Shown here: in pieces, positions 8,431 to 15,568 of the stretch
Position numbering within the stretch: position 1 is the first letter of the stretch
Layout of the letters: every line of letters begins with the position of its first letter
Source of the DNA: a virus
Strand: one strand, 5' to 3'
Virus record (IMG/VR): IMGVR_UViG_3300024518_002307
Location: 1-50,438 of that record
DNA length: 50,438 nt
Notes under the pieces: model-generated
The model's database searches: none
The model's input: the letters and a program-made list of their open reading frames with translations, nothing else
What the model was told of the DNA's origin: nothing
Made by a program: the position numbers and the translations under genes

Positions 8431-8725
8431 CTTCTTCCTCTCTTTGTTGCGCCTGTTCTGGTTCTTTTACCAGATCGGCTATGTATTCTATGTAAAGCGC
8501 CCTAGCTACATTCTGTGCTGTTACGTGGCCTACTAATTCCAAACTCATGCCCGCGGCAACGTGATCTACAATCTGTACTACTGAGGCTTGGTACTCATAG
8601 TCCAGTTGTTTAAGTAGCGCCTTCGTTACCGGGCTTTGCTTCCATGCATCTATGTAATCCCTGTCTATGTCATTCCACGCGCTTGAAGCTATACTCTCCA
8701 AACGATCCAAATTTTCCTTAATCAT
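8393..8725 (-). CDS. Hypothetical protein between portal and co-chaperonin genes
   Basis: 110 residues, predicted mostly helical, with an acidic Gln/Glu-rich C-terminal tail. It begins 2 bp after the portal stop and overlaps the GroES-like gene by 38 bp. No motif recognised; the conserved place in the head module suggests an assembly role. Confidence 0.6.
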   Translation of the reverse strand: MIKENLDRLESIASSAWNDIDRDYIDAWKQSPVTKALLKQLDYEYQASVVQIVDHVAAGMSLELVGHVTAQNVARALYIEYIADLVKEPEQAQQREEEDGTDTVRAPTDY

Positions 8726-8727
8726 CT

Positions 8728-10674
8728 TTACTCACTTGTTGGGGCGGCTGGCTTAGTTGCCGTGATCCTCTTTGTTACGGAATCAAACCGCTTGATTAGA
8801 CCTTCCCTTTCCTTGTCTTGCGCATCCACAAACTCCTTGAACTGCTCAAGGGTAATCTGCTGCTGCGCAAGCTCTGCTTCTTTGATTGTCTTATAGGCTG
8901 CGGCACGATCGCGCATAGCCTGCTCTGTCGTCTTTAGTGTTGCCAATTCAAGATTGGCATAGTCCATCTGTTGCTCGTGCTGGAACTTGTCCTGTTCCAT
9001 CTGCATTTCAAACGAAGGTTGGGCTGGAGGAATATCCATCAACTCTTTTATGTTCTCGTGCCCTTCCGCTTCGAGCTTACGGCGGAGGACGACTGCTTTG
9101 TTGAGGGGTGCCCCTGCAGCAGCGGATGCTTCAAGAGCCACTGCACGCATAATCTTTTCGATTTCCGCAACCATATCAGGATCAGCGGCAGGTACCACAT
9201 CAGTATTATCCCGAGTAAAATCCCTGTCAGGGAACGCAGTTGTATCAAGTATTTCCTGATACTCTTCCGCCCCGAGATACTTGTAATCCAAAACATAAAT
9301 CTTCTTATACTCGCGCTTAAGTGAGCGAAATATGCGCTTATAGATTTCATTGAACACCTTTAACCCTTGCTCCAACACCTTCTGTGTGGTTGCATACGGT
9401 TGGTTCTGTCCCGGATTCTTGCCCTGCATCATGTCGGAGACAGAGGTTAAATCACGGGCAGACTCCACCAGGAGTCCAAGCAATTGGAATAACACAGCAC
9501 TAGGTTCTTTCGCAGGGAGAGGTACTATGTTCTTGCGCATATCCTCGCCGGTCGATTGCAAGAGTTTCCACTCTCCCGGCTTAAATCTAAGTACTCCTCC
9601 CTTGTTTACTCTTACGCCTTTGCCTATAAACCCCGACTGAAGGACACTGTTATGTCCCGCATCGAGCAACTGGTTAATAATGGTATTGGCCGCTTCGTTG
9701 GTTGGTCCCAACAACTGACCAAACCCGAGTCCATAAATAGCACTGTCCGGATCAGGAAAGAACTTGAATACCGTGAAGTACTCCTCTGGTCTTATCTTTC
9801 CTACGCCCCCGTCGTCCCTGTAAGAAACGTCTAACGGTGTTTCCCATCGTGCTACTACCCGCAGCACTTCTCGTGACTGGCTATCGACCGTAACGATATA
9901 CGGCTCTTTGTACCCATCCTCGTCGAGGTCGTACCAACAGTGCGCCTCGTAGAGTTCGTGAGGAGCATCTGCATCCCCGACAGGAGACAACCCTTGAGCC
10001 TCATCCCTAGTGCCCTTAAACTCTTGAGGAGAGGGCTTACTCAGCGTTACTTGGCGGTACGTACCATCTGACTGCAGTTCGTAGATCTGATTCGCCGTAC
10101 GGTATATGCGATGAGTCTTAGTGGCTAGTTCAAAATTATCCGCATAGTAGTTAACAATAAGATCACGAGGGTGAACAAGTATCGACTGAATACCATGTGC
10201 AGAATCATAAAAGGTCTTCTTATATGCCATTCCAAGGATAGGTAGAATAAGAAATAGACGATCCATTTCATCTAACCAATCCTCCATCAACTCCGTTACC
10301 TGCACGGACATGAAGCGTGCTACACGATCTCCCCTGTCCGTCTTAGCCGGATCTGACTCGCCTATCTTGCGAGTCTTAACTACATTGGGTTTGCCGAGTA
10401 AGGCGGGAAAGGTTTCTGCGTGGAACTGAATAGCGGCGAGAGAAAGGATAGGGAACTTGACATTAGAAGCATTGGGCCACGGGTAGGACTTACCCTTAGT
10501 CAGCTGCTTCGCAAGCTCTATGTACTCGTCAATATTGGTTTCCCACTCTTGACGAGAACCGAGATCATCCTGGATCTCTTTGAACAGGGTATCTCCCATC
10601 TTCTCCCGAATCTCCTCAGAGATGAGTTCACAGATGTTTATGTGCCCTACTGCTTGTTCTAAATCTAGTGCCAT
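8728..10674 (-). CDS. Portal protein (P22-like)
   Basis: 648 residues. Features of P22-type portals include an N-terminal helical wing, YPWPNASNVKFPIL (residues 63-76), the LFLILPILGMAYKKTFYD segment and the stretch DPDSAIYGLGFGQLLGPTNEAANTIINQLLDAGH (only GFGQLLGPTNEAANT quoted as key), followed by a SDMMQGKNPGQNQPYATTQ loop and a long C-terminal helical barrel (residues 530-635). The portal dodecamer would form the DNA channel and motor docking site at one capsid vertex. It starts one base before the terminase stop region ends, so the two genes are tightly linked. Confidence 0.85.
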   Translation of the reverse strand: MALDLEQAVGHINICELISEEIREKMGDTLFKEIQDDLGSRQEWETNIDEYIELAKQLTKGKSYPWPNASNVKFPILSLAAIQFHAETFPALLGKPNVVKTRKIGESDPAKTDRGDRVARFMSVQVTELMEDWLDEMDRLFLILPILGMAYKKTFYDSAHGIQSILVHPRDLIVNYYADNFELATKTHRIYRTANQIYELQSDGTYRQVTLSKPSPQEFKGTRDEAQGLSPVGDADAPHELYEAHCWYDLDEDGYKEPYIVTVDSQSREVLRVVARWETPLDVSYRDDGGVGKIRPEEYFTVFKFFPDPDSAIYGLGFGQLLGPTNEAANTIINQLLDAGHNSVLQSGFIGKGVRVNKGGVLRFKPGEWKLLQSTGEDMRKNIVPLPAKEPSAVLFQLLGLLVESARDLTSVSDMMQGKNPGQNQPYATTQKVLEQGLKVFNEIYKRIFRSLKREYKKIYVLDYKYLGAEEYQEILDTTAFPDRDFTRDNTDVVPAADPDMVAEIEKIMRAVALEASAAAGAPLNKAVVLRRKLEAEGHENIKELMDIPPAQPSFEMQMEQDKFQHEQQMDYANLELATLKTTEQAMRDRAAAYKTIKEAELAQQQITLEQFKEFVDAQDKEREGLIKRFDSVTKRITATKPAAPTSE

Positions 10675-12201
10675 CTAATACCCAGTTACTTGACTAATGC
10701 CCCAATCCGTAGTACCGTACGCTTCTTCATATTCGTGATCGTACGCCTGTTCTTCTATTTCTTTGGTTGTCGAAACATCTACCATCTTGTTTATCATAAA
10801 AACCAACCAAGCAAACGCATCCGCTTGATCTAAGAATTTACTCTTGGGAAACTGTGATAGTTCCTCAAGAAGTTTTGGCCACCAAGAAGCATCTTGGTTG
10901 AATCTCACATCCCCTGCCTTAACCTTAGCTTGGGCAGGACGTGCTCTCTTCTCCTTATCCTTGATAGGAGGAAGTTCTTCTATGTTGATGTACGGATGTT
11001 TCTCATCCTTTCCCATCTCTTCTTTGATAATCGGACCCAAAGACTTTGCAATGTTCTCCGATTCAATTCCGAACAGCAAAGGCCCGTACCTGTACTGGAC
11101 GGCAAATAAAGCATTGATAATCTTACGGGAATCACGAGTTCGAAACCGTATGACATCTACGATGTCCAGCTTGCGCCCGTGAATAAGCTTACCTACGACA
11201 ATAACCGTGTAAGCTGCCTTCTCTTTCTCGGAAATTGCCAGATCCGCAGCAGCGTAGTAGTCGCCGTGGGCTTGAACATCTTCCTCCGGAATAGGCAAAA
11301 GATCGTCTACACGATAGAATGCATTTTCCAGATCTATGGGGTAGTTGAGATATTCCTGGGAGTACCCTTCCGGGTCGCCATCCTCTACAAACTCGTTTCG
11401 GATGTCTACCAATCTTTCTTTCGGGAACTTGTCGGGCCACAGCAACTTGGAGTAATCGGGATTGTGCGCTTGGTAGCGCACTGCCGTCCAAATCTTCTTT
11501 CTCGTGGACCAGAACTTAATGCCGTCTGTCTTGGTCTGTTCGTCAGTCCAAGAAGGCATGAATCTTTCAAGAAGGGAATCCATGTGCAGGATAGTTCCTA
11601 CTACACGAACATCGCAGGTATCTCCTCCGCATTGCATCAATGCTTTAAAGAACCACTTTCTAAACTTAGTTCGACGCTCTTCGCTTTCTACGATTTCGTC
11701 ATTCTCAAGATCGTCACCGACAATAAGATCCGGGCGCGTATTGCGCCACTTGATTCCCCTTAACTTCTGCTCACTGCCTTTGGCAATGATACGAAACCTC
11801 GGGATTTCCTTCTCATCTCCGCGTTTATGTAACTCAACTATTATTTGAGTTTCTTTGTCTTTTATTATTTTCTTGACCCCAAAGAGTTCTCGGAGGTCTT
11901 CGTTCTCTATAAGTTCTTTCTTGATGTCCCCTAAAAAGTCTACGCTTTGAGACTCCGTATCGGATATAAGTAGAACGTGCTTCTTTATTCGGAAGAGTAC
12001 ACAGGCAAGGATGAACACCAATGTGATTGCTGTGCTTTTCGCATGGCCGCGTGGCGCAGCGCATGCTACACGGGGACTCTCCGAGCAAGCCAGCTCCCAC
12101 AACTCATGGTGGAAGTCTGGTGTCTCTTTCGGATTATCGAAGTTCTTTAGTAGGAGACTACTGGAGAACCCGTGAATGGTGTCGGCATCTAGTCCTTGCA
12201 C
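10675..12201 (-). CDS. terL: Terminase large subunit
   Basis: 508 residues with a packaging ATPase N-domain and nuclease C-domain. The Walker A motif is APRGHAKST (about residues 48-56); Walker B is LIVGDDLEND (about residues 159-168) with the acidic pair DD. The nuclease domain opens with AAADLAISEKE (first catalytic Asp, about residue 295) and continues with the RNase-H-like strand TVIVVGKL. The first possible start after an in-frame stop is the GTG at 12201. The gene is separated from the small terminase by 6.7 kb of lysis, tRNA and GH9 genes, which is unusual. A CCGCAC/GTGCGG hairpin sits just upstream. Confidence 0.9.
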   Translation of the reverse strand: MQGLDADTIHGFSSSLLLKNFDNPKETPDFHHELWELACSESPRVACAAPRGHAKSTAITLVFILACVLFRIKKHVLLISDTESQSVDFLGDIKKELIENEDLRELFGVKKIIKDKETQIIVELHKRGDEKEIPRFRIIAKGSEQKLRGIKWRNTRPDLIVGDDLENDEIVESEERRTKFRKWFFKALMQCGGDTCDVRVVGTILHMDSLLERFMPSWTDEQTKTDGIKFWSTRKKIWTAVRYQAHNPDYSKLLWPDKFPKERLVDIRNEFVEDGDPEGYSQEYLNYPIDLENAFYRVDDLLPIPEEDVQAHGDYYAAADLAISEKEKAAYTVIVVGKLIHGRKLDIVDVIRFRTRDSRKIINALFAVQYRYGPLLFGIESENIAKSLGPIIKEEMGKDEKHPYINIEELPPIKDKEKRARPAQAKVKAGDVRFNQDASWWPKLLEELSQFPKSKFLDQADAFAWLVFMINKMVDVSTTKEIEEQAYDHEYEEAYGTTDWGISQVTGY

Positions 12202-12222
12202 TCTTTCTCATTATTGTTATCT

Positions 12223-12237
12223 CCGCACTTTGTGCGG
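12223..12237 (-). promoter_or_regulatory. Hairpin in the large-terminase leader
   Basis: CCGCAC-AAA-GTGCGG (minus-strand reading) is a 6-bp G+C-rich stem with a 3-nt loop, in the 46-bp gap before the GTG start of terL. No U-tract follows. It may lower or time TerL translation. Confidence 0.4.
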
Positions 12238-12247
12238 GATTCGTCTA

Positions 12248-12484
12248 TTATTTACTCCGCAAACGGGGCTTCTCTTCAAATGGTCGACTTATATGATAAA
12301 CAACTTCACAAGACTCGCACACCCAAATTTCAATTGGTGGATACATAAGCTTGATAAACCCTGTATCTGTTCCCGTTAAACCACAATTAGGACAATCTGC
12401 ATCGTTGTCATAATTATCGACATGCATAAAACGAGACATCATATCGTCGTATTTACGAAGTTTTTCTTTAACTTCTTCTTTCAT
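12248..12484 (-). CDS. Zinc-ribbon protein, copy A of a tandem pair
   Basis: 78 residues from the ATG at 12484, chosen because it forms an ATGA overlap with the stop of the upstream copy. Two Cys pairs (CPNC and CESC) form a zinc ribbon, spaced by GTDTGFIKLMYPPIEIWV. Helix, ribbon and C-terminal strand align along most of the length with the upstream gene at 12481-12696 (LRKYD, C-P-x-C, GFxK, PPxEWV-like), so the pair arose by gene duplication. Function unknown; location before terL suggests a DNA- or RNA-binding role. Confidence 0.65.
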   Translation of the reverse strand: MKEEVKEKLRKYDDMMSRFMHVDNYDNDADCPNCGLTGTDTGFIKLMYPPIEIWVCESCEVVYHISRPFEEKPRLRSK

Positions 12485-12696
12485 AATTTCGATACAACTT
12501 TCCAGTACCTTACCTTGCAATCGTCGCAGATCCAAACCTCAAGGGGAGGAGTCGTCACTTTGGTAAACCCCGTACCCTCCCCCTCTTGGTGGCATCTCGG
12601 ACACTTCGGTCCGTTGCCTCGATTGCGTACCCTTACGTATTCCTTCAGCTTCTTGTCATATTTACGAAGCTTCCGTTTTTGCTCCGGAGTCAGCAT
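12481..12696 (-). CDS. Zinc-ribbon protein, copy B of a tandem pair
   Basis: 71 residues from the ATG at 12696, chosen because GGAAGGAGT lies 7-8 bases upstream; a longer form from 12714 is possible. It carries the helix KLRKYDKKLKEYV and the Cys pairs CPRC and CDDC. Sequence order and spacing match the downstream neighbour, its paralogue. The C-terminus (VRYWKVVSKL) is basic. Role unknown. Confidence 0.65.
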   Translation of the reverse strand: MLTPEQKRKLRKYDKKLKEYVRVRNRGNGPKCPRCHQEGEGTGFTKVTTPPLEVWICDDCKVRYWKVVSKL

Positions 12697-12841
12697 TATT
12701 GGGACTCCTTCCAAAAGTAGATTGGGCTACAACATAATCCCTGATACGTATCTCCAAATCCACCCATGCTCTGGGGGGAATAAGTCCTACTTCAGGATGA
12801 TCCATCTGCCATCGAAGTAGTAAACTCAACGCATCTTTCAT
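12662..12841 (-). CDS. Small hypothetical protein
   Basis: 59 residues from the ATG at 12841, preceded by AAGGAA eight bases upstream; the longer form would need a TTG start. Predicted helical (MKDALSLLLRWQM), no membrane segment. It overlaps the zinc-ribbon gene downstream by 35 bp. Confidence 0.45.
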   Translation of the reverse strand: MKDALSLLLRWQMDHPEVGLIPPRAWVDLEIRIRDYVVAQSTFGRSPNNADSGAKTEAS

Positions 12842-12854
12842 ATTTGTATATTCC

Positions 12855-13067
12855 TTATTCAAAAGTCCATACCGCCCGTTCTAACTCTCGAATCTGCTGC
12901 TTGTGTTCCTTCAGTATTTCTTCCAACTCACCAATTCTGTAGTGTGCTACAGCAGCATTAGCAATGACGCTAACAACAAACACAATGATAGGCCAAGGTA
13001 CGACCATCCCGGCAATTCTAAATGATCCTGAGTTATTTCTTCCTTCTCGTTCATTTGAATCCGGCAC
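12855..13067 (-). CDS. Single-span membrane protein with C-terminal coiled coil
   Basis: 70 residues from a GTG at 13067 with AAAGGA nine bases upstream. A TTG at 13112 is possible but lies inside the tRNA. One hydrophobic span (VVPWPIIVFVVSVIANAAVA) is followed by a heptad-like helix (IGELEEILKEHKQQIRELE). This layout resembles small phage membrane proteins of lysis regions (haemolysin XhlA-like or i-spanin-like proteins), which is the best guess for its role. Confidence 0.6.
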   Translation of the reverse strand: MPDSNEREGRNNSGSFRIAGMVVPWPIIVFVVSVIANAAVAHYRIGELEEILKEHKQQIRELERAVWTFE

Positions 13068-13099
13068 ATTCCTTGGTCCTTTTGTTGTTATTCTAAATT

Positions 13100-13186
13100 T
13101 GGAGGAAGACAAAGGAGTCGAACCCTCAGCGGTTACGCTGGCCTAGTGTTCAAAACTAGTTGCTACCCTCGCAGCGCTATCTTCCT
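13100..13186 (-). tRNA. tRNA-Ser (anticodon UGA), class II
   Basis: Minus-strand cloverleaf: acceptor GGAAGAT/GTCTTCC, three-pair D stem GCT/AGC, perfect five-pair anticodon stem CTAGT/ACTAG around the loop TTTGAAC (anticodon UGA), a long variable arm AGCG-TAAC-CGCT, T loop TTCGACT and an encoded CCA end. The long variable arm supports Ser. Oddities are a U at the discriminator position, a weak T stem with wobbles and an unusual D loop. An intrinsic terminator lies directly upstream. Confidence 0.75.
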
Positions 13187-13193
13187 TTTTAAT

Positions 13194-13250
13194 AAAAAGC
13201 CGTTATACTAAGGATGTTATTCGTGCTCTACATTGTATCGCGTATAACGG
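13194..13250 (-). terminator. Intrinsic terminator upstream of the tRNA-Ser
   Basis: On the minus strand CCGTTATAC pairs with GTATAACGG (9 bp) across a 33-nt loop and is followed by CTTTTTATT. It would end transcripts from the 14-kb promoter before the tRNA-Ser and the large-terminase gene block. Confidence 0.65.
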
Positions 13251-13262
13251 GATCTAAACTAT

Positions 13263-13337
13263 AGTCTAAAAGGCTCTCTATCCGAAAACCCTTTAGACTA
13301 CCCCCAAAGTAATCATCCATGCGCATCTGGGGTAGTC
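13263..13337 (-). promoter_or_regulatory. Two overlapping, mutually exclusive stem-loops
   Basis: In transcription order GACTACCCC pairs with GGGGTAGTC (9 bp; 13337-13329 with 13304-13296), and AGTCTAAA pairs with TTTAGACT (8 bp plus two further G-C pairs; 13299-13292 with 13270-13263). The two stems share the four bases at 13296-13299, so both cannot form fully at once. They precede the terminator at 13194-13250, the geometry of an attenuator. No ligand-binding motif or leader peptide was recognised. Confidence 0.5.
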
Positions 13338-13364
13338 TCCTATCTCTTCTCTCAATCCATATAC

Positions 13365-13386
13365 AAACTTAAACTTGTTTAAGTTT
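13365..13386 (-). other. Perfect inverted repeat over a stop codon
   Basis: AAACTTAAAC-TT-GTTTAAGTTT is a 10-bp perfect inverted repeat that contains the stop codon of the upstream small gene. No U-run follows. It could be an mRNA 3' stabiliser or an operator. Confidence 0.45.
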
Positions 13387-13612
13387 TCCCTACACACGGG
13401 GCCCTGTCATATCCTCTTCCGCTGCCAGTATTCCTAGTACCCCGAAGGTACGCACCGCCGACAGCTCGGCATGTATTCTCAAGCCGAACAATCGCTCGGC
13501 ATTTAAAGTTTGCAACACGTTTTAACATCTTCATTCCTTCCGAACTTCTGATAAGAGCATTTATATCAACTACTCTTTCTCCTCCGGAAGTTACTGTAAC
13601 ATATTTACTCAT
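13379..13612 (-). CDS. Small basic hypothetical protein
   Basis: 77 residues if started at the ATG at 13612. Frame-open sequence runs to 13663, overlapping the upstream gene. Rich in Arg, Gly and Val (VVDINALIRSSEG, KCRAIVRLENTCRAVGG). No motif. Its stop lies in a perfect inverted repeat. Confidence 0.4.
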   Translation of the reverse strand: MSKYVTVTSGGERVVDINALIRSSEGMKMLKRVANFKCRAIVRLENTCRAVGGAYLRGTRNTGSGRGYDRAPCVGKT

Positions 13613-13626
13613 CTCCACATAACACC

Positions 13627-14028
13627 TTAGTCCAACGTACGAATGCCTGCTGCTTTCGCACAATCCTTCGATGCTATCATTGACATCGCACGGAACTGCG
13701 AATCGTCAATCATTCCCGTCATAAGATGCTGCCACAGATCATCTGTTATCATCAACCAAGTGTGACAAACCTTAGTTGGTCCCTCATCTTCAAGAAGAAT
13801 CCACCAAGGCTTCATAACCTCTGCTTCTTCAAACGTTCGCTTTACTACTTCATTCTCGTCAGCAGTTGGACCGTACACCCTATGCTTCCACAAATCTTTC
13901 CCCTCAGGCGTAATAAGGTAGTGATCAAAAGTAATTAACGGTTGCGCTTTTGCTTCCGGCCCGAAGGCCAAGTACAGCAAACCTAGTACAACCAAGCCTG
14001 CAAAGATCGTTAATAGCTTATCTCTCAT
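13627..14028 (-). CDS. Exported protein with signal peptide
   Basis: 133 residues. The N-terminus MRDKLLTIFAGLVVLGLLYLAFG plus PEAKAQ (residues 1-29) has a basic n-region, hydrophobic core and an A-K-A site, so export to the periplasm is likely. The mature part is acidic with several Trp residues and two Cys that could form a disulphide. It lies in the lysis-like interval, but no muralytic motif is seen. Function unknown. Confidence 0.6.
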   Translation of the reverse strand: MRDKLLTIFAGLVVLGLLYLAFGPEAKAQPLITFDHYLITPEGKDLWKHRVYGPTADENEVVKRTFEEAEVMKPWWILLEDEGPTKVCHTWLMITDDLWQHLMTGMIDDSQFRAMSMIASKDCAKAAGIRTLD

Positions 14029-14049
14029 ACGATGTAACCTCTTAAATCA

Positions 14050-14080
14050 GCCTCGGTCATTTGTTGATTCGCGCCGAGGC
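14050..14080. other. G+C-rich inverted repeat
   Basis: GCCTCGG and CCGAGGC form a 7-bp stem across 17 nt, between the exported-protein gene and the tRNA-like element. It has no U-run on either strand, so it may be a processing signal for the tRNA transcript. Confidence 0.35.
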
Positions 14081-14096
14081 TCGCGAGAAGTTAAAA

Positions 14097-14180
14097 AGTA
14101 CTTTGAACGGGAGTCGAACCCGCAACTCTACTCTCCCCGAAGGAAGGTTCTCCGTATACCTGTTCCGGCACCAAAGTACT
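14097..14180 (-). tRNA. tRNA-like gene with abnormal anticodon arm
   Basis: On the minus strand the ends are convincing: a seven-pair acceptor (ACTTTGG/TCAAAGT), U8-G9, D stem CCG/CGG with a GG-containing loop, and a T arm CGGG-TTCGACT-CCCG. The region between D and T arms does not give a standard five-pair anticodon stem. It folds best as CTTCC-UUCG-GGGAG, and a weaker alternative would place a UCG anticodon (Arg). No CCA is encoded. It is a degenerate tRNA or a tRNA-like RNA, transcribed from the promoter 20 bp upstream. Confidence 0.5.
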
Positions 14181-14182
14181 TC

Positions 14183-14350
14183 CTAGTCAAACTCTATCTT
14201 GAACTCAATTATAGGAGCGTCTCCTTCGTTTGTCAAGCGAGCTTCGATTCCTTCCTTCAACTCAACTTCCGCTCCTTTACGGACATCCAGTTTGAAGTCA
14301 TTGCCGAAGGTTGCTAAACCTACAAATACTCCTATTATGATCCATTCCAT
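14183..14350 (-). CDS. 55-residue hypothetical protein with N-terminal hydrophobic segment
   Basis: Reading from the ATG at 14350, it has a short hydrophobic start (MEWIIIGVFVGLATFG) and an acidic, beta-prone remainder ending IIEFKIEFD. A GGGAG sequence upstream lies in the 3' end of the tRNA-Gln. A consensus sigma70 promoter is embedded in the last third of the gene, reading in the same direction. Confidence 0.45.
   Translation of the reverse strand: MEWIIIGVFVGLATFGNDFKLDVRKGAEVELKEGIEARLTNEGDAPIIEFKIEFD
14208..14236 (-). promoter_or_regulatory. Perfect consensus sigma70 promoter
   Basis: On the minus strand TTGACA (14236-14231), a 17-bp spacer and TATAAT (14213-14208) match the E. coli consensus at all twelve positions. 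The start point would be near 14201, about 20 bp before the tRNA-like gene. It probably gives strong early or constitutive expression of the tRNA-like RNA and the exported protein. Confidence 0.8.
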
Positions 14351-14358
14351 GCTTTAAA

Positions 14359-14430
14359 GTCATCTCCCAGGACTTGCACCCAGATCTTCAGTCCCAAAAA
14401 CTGACGTACTGCTTGTTGTACTAAAGATGC
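14359..14430 (-). tRNA. Probable tRNA-Gln (anticodon UUG)
   Basis: Minus-strand cloverleaf: acceptor 5' GCATCTT against GAGATGA (six pairs with a terminal G-A mismatch), U8-A9, perfect D stem GTAC/GTAC, perfect anticodon stem TCAGT/ACTGA around TTTTGGG (anticodon UUG), four-base variable loop and a T arm CTGGG-TGCAAGT-CCTGG with wobbles. The D loop lacks the usual GG and the T loop has G instead of T at position 55, and CCA is not encoded. It may be functional or decaying. Confidence 0.5.
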
Positions 14431-14441
14431 ATAAATAAAGT

Positions 14442-14771
14442 TTAAAGGCCGTTGATATAAGACTTCATATCATTGGCACGAGCGTGTGCATTGTCGCCTA
14501 CGGCAACTGCATTCGCATCGAGGATGCCGATACCAAGTATAATCTTGTTGATTAGATCTACAAGGCCGTCCTGTTGATCCTGAGTAATACGATCCGTACA
14601 GTCGTCCAACCGACGATAAATCTCTTCGCACCCTTCGCCTATCGTAACACACGTAAGCATATTATCTTCGGCATAGGCTACTGCGTCATCGCAGACCAAC
14701 TTAGTTTCTGGTTTCAGAGCACACCCTGTAACCAACAGGGTTACAAAGAAGGCTATAAGTAAATTTTTCAT
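14442..14771 (-). CDS. Lipoprotein (possible o-spanin)
   Basis: 109 residues from the ATG at 14771. The signal sequence MKNLLIAFFVTLLVTGC ends in a lipobox (LVTGC, Cys17), so the mature protein should be lipidated and anchored in the envelope. The mature part contains two further Cys pairs and is acidic. It lies directly after a holin-like gene. Outer-membrane spanins of phages are small lipoproteins in this position, but this one lacks the Pro-rich stretch of Rz1, so the assignment is tentative. Confidence 0.65.
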   Translation of the reverse strand: MKNLLIAFFVTLLVTGCALKPETKLVCDDAVAYAEDNMLTCVTIGEGCEEIYRRLDDCTDRITQDQQDGLVDLINKIILGIGILDANAVAVGDNAHARANDMKSYINGL

Positions 14772-14776
14772 ATTAG

Positions 14777-15031
14777 TTAAAATCCGATTAGATCCTTGAT
14801 CCAATTTAGTATCATCTTGGCACCATCTGTGAGTTTATTCAACAGTATAAGAAATGCACCTACAAGTACGTTATAGATTGCAAAGCCACTATCCACAACA
14901 TCAAACAATGCATTGGATAGGTTCTGTGACAATTCCGTGACTAGGTCAAGGGGCAAACCAAAACCGAACAAAGATAATCCGCCCAATATAGTCACAAACC
15001 AACCTGTCAAAGCTACTCTAGTTAATTTCAT
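14777..15031 (-). CDS. Holin-like membrane protein
   Basis: 84 residues with two hydrophobic spans (about residues 8-28, TGWFVTILGGLSLFGFG, and 52-68, YNVLVGAFLILLNKL) and a positively charged end. AGGAAA lies ten bases before the ATG. Size, two spans and a lipoprotein gene following match holin-spanin cassettes. No holin family could be assigned. Confidence 0.6.
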   Translation of the reverse strand: MKLTRVALTGWFVTILGGLSLFGFGLPLDLVTELSQNLSNALFDVVDSGFAIYNVLVGAFLILLNKLTDGAKMILNWIKDLIGF

Positions 15032-15043
15032 AATAGATGTTTC

Positions 15044-15154
15044 CTACTTCTTAAACTTAATGTAATATCCGTAACGGCGCTTTTTCCAATACCAACCGAA
15101 ACCTAGAATTCTATTCTTAAACCAAAGGGAATTCCCTTTGCATACTATTCTCAC
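15044..15154 (-). CDS. 36-residue very basic peptide
   Basis: Begins at a GTG that overlaps the preceding stop (GTGA) and ends 12 bp before the holin-like gene. It has ten or more Lys/Arg and several aromatic residues (WFKNR, WYWKKRRYGYY). The cationic, aromatic composition suits membrane or nucleic-acid contact. Too short for family assignment. Confidence 0.4.
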   Translation of the reverse strand: MRIVCKGNSLWFKNRILGFGWYWKKRRYGYYIKFKK

Positions 15155-15378
15155 GTTAGCGTGTCATTGTAAGTTACGTGGTAAGAAAACTTGCCCCTAT
15201 CATCAAGATCCCACGTCTTATACCATGTCCAATAGGGTTCAAACTCCAAGGGATAAGAAGGTACTTTTCTCTTACCAAATAACTCATGTAAACCCTCGTA
15301 CAACTCGCGTGCTGCTTCAAGGGGTAGTTCTACTGCTTCGTCTTTCGTCAGCTTAATCTTAATAGATTCTATCGTCAT
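15151..15378 (-). CDS. Hypothetical protein
   Basis: 75 residues from the ATG at 15378, one base past the upstream stop; starts at 15390 or 15420 are also possible. The N-terminal helix (TKDEAVELPLEAARELYEGL) is followed by an aromatic-rich tail (PYWTWYKTW). No motif recognised. Confidence 0.5.
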   Translation of the reverse strand: MTIESIKIKLTKDEAVELPLEAARELYEGLHELFGKRKVPSYPLEFEPYWTWYKTWDLDDRGKFSYHVTYNDTLT

Positions 15379-15379
15379 G

Positions 15380-15568
15380 CTAGGGTCCATGTTCCTGTTC
15401 GTTCTTTGGATGTGCGGCATCTTTTAAGATTGCCTCTATGATATTGATCACACTTACGTTTCTATTTATCTTGCGGATCTCGTTGTAGTCCTTCGAATTC
15501 TCTATCTTCTCCAAGTGACGACGCTTCACTCGCATCGTTGCAGCAAGCAGCTTATCTATGTTCTCCAT
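15380..15568 (-). CDS. Small helical hypothetical protein
   Basis: 62 residues with AAAGGA about ten bases before the ATG. Charged and helical throughout (LLAATMRVKRRHLEKIENSK), with no membrane segment. Function unknown. Confidence 0.5.
   Translation of the reverse strand: MENIDKLLAATMRVKRRHLEKIENSKDYNEIRKINRNVSVINIIEAILKDAAHPKNEQEHGP

Noticed and set aside
13100-13186. Selenocysteine or stop-suppressor tRNA because of the UGA anticodon
   Set aside because: Anticodon UGA reads UCA (serine). A UGA-reading tRNA would need UCA as anticodon.
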